From: Coleophoma eucalyptorum
Lineage: Eukaryota; Ascomycota; Leotiomycetes; Helotiales; Dermateaceae
DNA: 64,000 bases
Direction: 5' to 3'
Assembly: GCA_026120035.1 (NCBI GenBank)
Contig: JALRME010000001.1
Span: forward strand, 1,377,909 to 1,441,908
Position 1 is the first letter of the stretch. The number at the start of each line of letters is the position of its first letter. Position numbers and translations under genes: made by a program. A model generated the notes under the pieces. It did no database searches, was not told the DNA's origin, and saw only the letters and a list, made by a program, of their open reading frames with translations. Positions 61,412 to 64,000 of the stretch are shown piece after piece.

Positions 61412-63218
61412 GAGTCAATTCAAGCGCGGGAACATTTCCACAGAATGAGGTTGCGGATGCGGCTGATTTACGTCATGATTCAAATGAGCATACAGGGCGA
61501 ACAAACCAGCTAGTTGCGAGAAGTAGACGGCCATCTTGCAGTAGAAAGTATAATTTTTGTATGGTGGAGGATAAGGCTTCGGCTTCCGAAAGACTATCTT
61601 GTAAAATTACAAATCTGCTCTTGTGCGGCATATATCAAATGAAAGATTCGGGCCAAACGTAATACTCAAGTACAGGCCACATAATCTTCCAACTTCACTT
61701 TGTTAGTTACCAGGCTGTAATTACCTCTGGGATGGTATATGTCGATTTATCTGTGGTGTTCATTCTATGGCATAAACTATATCTTACTTTAGCTGTGGCG
61801 TCTGTGAAGCTGTCGCTTGACTTATTAACCGAAGCATACCTTATTTACCTGACTTTCATTCATACGCATCAAACTGGAATAGCTCCGCATGGAGCAATCT
61901 ATTAGTGGCAAAGATGCTGCTTTGGTTGTGGCTTCATAAACTCCAGTGCCAGCTTTGTACGGCTTTCTGCCGAATTCAAAGTAGGACATAATTAGGACAG
62001 ACGTTAGTGAAAAATAAGCAATGTCTACTTACTAACTTCATACTCTCAAGCATCAAATTTGAGAACTGTAAAGTAGGATATTTACAAATACCACTGTGCA
62101 TTTGCTTGATCGAGCCAATTATTTATGCCTCCGGTAGAAGCATAAATAGCAAAGGCAACCTGGAGCCTGGTTGTGCTCCTGTCAACATGACTTCGAATAA
62201 CACGGGTTACCAGTAATAGCGCTTCTAAGTCGCGCATACAAAAGAACCTGGTGGGTATTTTACAAAATGCCCTGCAGCTGACATAAAGTTCAAGACAGTA
62301 GCAGTGATCAAATCATAGCTAGTCTCGGCAGTGACCTGGGAATCAAAGTCCACGACTGTAAATACGGGCACGGCACTAAACCTTTTCGAAATGCAAGAGT
62401 GTATAAATACTAAACCGGTGGTCAGAGAAAGTTCGGGCTGTAATAGTCTTGTCAAGTTCCACCTTTCGAATGGTTGAGAGAGATATATAGTTAACACGCA
62501 AACGAACCGGGACCTGGCATATACTTGGCAACATAGGACTTCACAAGCTGTACTTAGGAGGTTAAGAACATTCAGGATAATCATTGCTACGGCTGCAGTG
62601 GCATCTTTGTCGGCACAATCTACCAAAACGTCACTTACTTATAGCAGATAATCGACCAAATAGCCGCAAGTAAATAGCAAGGGTTGCAAAAGATACTATG
62701 CAGCCGAAGTTCTTCTCAAGTGAATGAATCACCTCCTATCCAGTGTCTTAAGTTTAGCCTCCAAGGTAACATTGGTACTCAATACAGTGCGACGACACCG
62801 TCTGAGACAAGTGCTGATGGCTGTTGAATTTCAAAGGTACGACGCCTCGTTTCTTTATGCAGGCTAGAAATAGGATAATGCTTTGGTGGGGCAGATGTAT
62901 AAAATCATACGGTAATTGCTAATATCTGCTGTGCTTGAAGTAGAAGAAAGTTAGTAGATTGGGTTGATCCTTAACACAAACTCAAAACAGAAAGTTATCG
63001 GAAGATCTCCATGGGATCTTGGTAGCATACAGAGTGTGCTGTCTCTTTAAGTTCGTAGTACATATAGCTTAGGTATTGTAAATCCCGTCGGCAAAGTGCA
63101 GTCGGGGTTTTCCAAAATTAGTAAGCGACATCCCACGCTTGATATGAATTGTACCTATACACAGCGTATCCCCCCCACTCCATCCATAGCTTTTCCAGTC
63201 CTTCTTTTCAAACTGATC
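61412..63218. other. Intergenic region holding a membrane-protein fragment
   Basis: 1.8 kb, AT-rich, with one recognisable worn fragment (62225-62626, annotated separately). The rest is probably promoter for the transporter on the right and 3' UTR on the left. Confidence 0.5.
62225..62626 (-). pseudogene. Probable remnant of a PTH11/rhodopsin-like integral membrane protein
   Basis: A 133-residue frame containing hydrophobic segments (VAMIILNVLNLLSTAC, FSAVPVFTVVDFDS) and the block TAETSYDLITATVLNFM, which resembles the seventh-helix region of fungal PTH11/rhodopsin-domain proteins (usually YDLITATIP or YSLIAATIP). The usual middle helices are missing and the order N-terminal helix then C-terminal block suggests an internal deletion or unresolved introns. 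Upstream a donor-like GTAAGT lies close to the frame start. Could be a functional short gene with unseen exons; calling it a pseudogene is tentative. Confidence 0.3.
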
Positions 63219-64000
63219 ATGGCGTCGAATGACTGTAACTCCATTGATTCCGACGAAAATACGCCTCTGCTGCTTCAGAAGAAGCCAGAGGCAAATAAAT
63301 ATGGTAAATCCGTGCTGTATCTCGCGTTGCTGTGTGGGTTTCTGGTGTCAGTCTCCTTCGGCGTGACACAGGTGCCGTAAGTATTATTGAAGAATAGCTC
63401 AGGCGAAAACTCAACTTACCATGAGCTTAACTAACTTACTCTCAAAGATTGATTTATGTGTTTCGTCTAATGACGTGCGATGCATACTACCAAACGCATC
63501 CCGAGCCAGCTTATGGGCTTGACCGGTGCGAAGTTCGAGAGATCGAAGCACAAACTGCGCGTGCTATATCGCTCCTTGCCGCTTCGACGACATTGTTTGG
63601 TGTAGCCAATTTATTTGTGACCGGATGGACGATCAAAAAATTTGGCGTCAAAACCGCTCTGCTTATCTCCGTATTTTGGCCCGCTGTTCGTCTTGCCGTG
63701 CAAAACTTAGGTGTCATTGCCTCCGGCAACCAAGGCATTTTGATTTTACAGCTGTCTCAGATCATCACTATATTAGGTGGCCCTGCCGGATATTTGCTGT
63801 CATTGAACTCCTATGTCACCGAGATCACGGAATCCAGCGAGAGGACAGGCGCACTTGGAAAGCTGCAAGGCTGCTCGTTTCTGGGCACTGCCAGCGCTTA
63901 CCTCGCCGGCGGACTTATTAGTGATTACTTTGGAATACTTGCTCCGTTTCAAATAACGCTTCTTCTCTTCTCAGCCTCGTGCATCTATATTTTTATCTGC
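63219..64000 (+). CDS. MFS transporter (5' part; truncated by window edge)
   Basis: Exon 1 63219-63376 and exon 2 from 63448 to beyond 64000, with intron GTAAGT...CTCAAAG. Reading MASNDCNSIDSDENTPLL, then TM1 (SVLYLALLCGFLVSVSFGVTQVP), LIYVFRLMTCDAYYQTHPE, a short loop CEVREIEAQTARAISLLAAS, TM (TTLFGVANLFVTGWTIKKFGVKTALLIS with the FG...K.G...A MFS loop signature), QIITILGGPAGYLLSLNSYVTEI and ERTGALGKLQGCSFLGTASAYLAGGLIS. This is the major facilitator pattern of fungal drug/metabolite exporters that are common at secondary metabolite or uptake loci; the C-terminal half is outside the window, so substrate and completeness are unknown. Confidence 0.88.

Noticed and set aside
61408..61662. Extra 3' exon of the coiled-coil gene
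   Set aside because: The donor at 61382 and the CCACAG acceptor leave incompatible phases and a stop would follow immediately.

Overview
This 64 kb window comes from a filamentous ascomycete (Pezizomycotina). The genes are eukaryotic with short introns (about 45-100 nt, GT-AG with CTAAC-like branch sites), are densely packed on both strands, and include fungal-specific families: Zn2Cys6 plus Fungal_trans regulators, PTH11/rhodopsin-like membrane protein remnants, GH127 and S10 secreted enzymes, and several fungus-only conserved hypotheticals. A leotiomycete-like fungus is my guess from general style; the sequence alone does not prove the class.

Layout. 0-6 kb holds core genes: EFM4 methyltransferase (left-truncated), the PP2A scaffold subunit A, and the phenylalanyl-tRNA synthetase beta subunit, the last two divergent from one 685-bp promoter. 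6-12 kb is gene-poor with one or two small doubtful genes. 11.9-14.8 kb holds TCTP and the sphinganine C4-hydroxylase SUR2, also divergent. 17.9-19.5 kb holds a conserved fungal protein whose N-terminus resembles a glycogen-binding fold. 19.5-25.3 kb is a long stretch with no convincing gene. 25.3-34.9 kb is a carbohydrate-degradation neighbourhood: a secreted GH39 enzyme, a GH127 beta-L-arabinofuranosidase-like enzyme, and a transcription factor carrying both C2H2 and Zn2Cys6 fingers. All three have CreA-type (SYGGRG) motifs just upstream. 35.7-38.8 kb holds NCBP3 and a conserved fungal hypothetical. 39.8-42 kb holds a secreted S10 carboxypeptidase of eight exons. 42-45.8 kb is non-coding and rich in simple repeats. 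45.8-51.1 kb holds a Cys-rich coiled-coil protein and an F-box protein. 51.7-58.3 kb mixes RPL17 (uL22), vacuolar carboxypeptidase Y, the ribosome maturation factor SDO1 and RPS18 (uS13). 59.6-61.4 kb holds a coiled-coil hypothetical. The right end has a membrane-protein fragment and the start of an MFS transporter cut by the window edge.

Many genes here serve translation (EFM4, FRS1, TCTP, RPL17, SDO1, RPS18). The most system-like part is the GH39-GH127-regulator group, which could be a small regulated module for arabinose-containing plant polysaccharides. That linkage is inference. Exon boundaries below were derived by hand from splice signals and reading-frame continuity.
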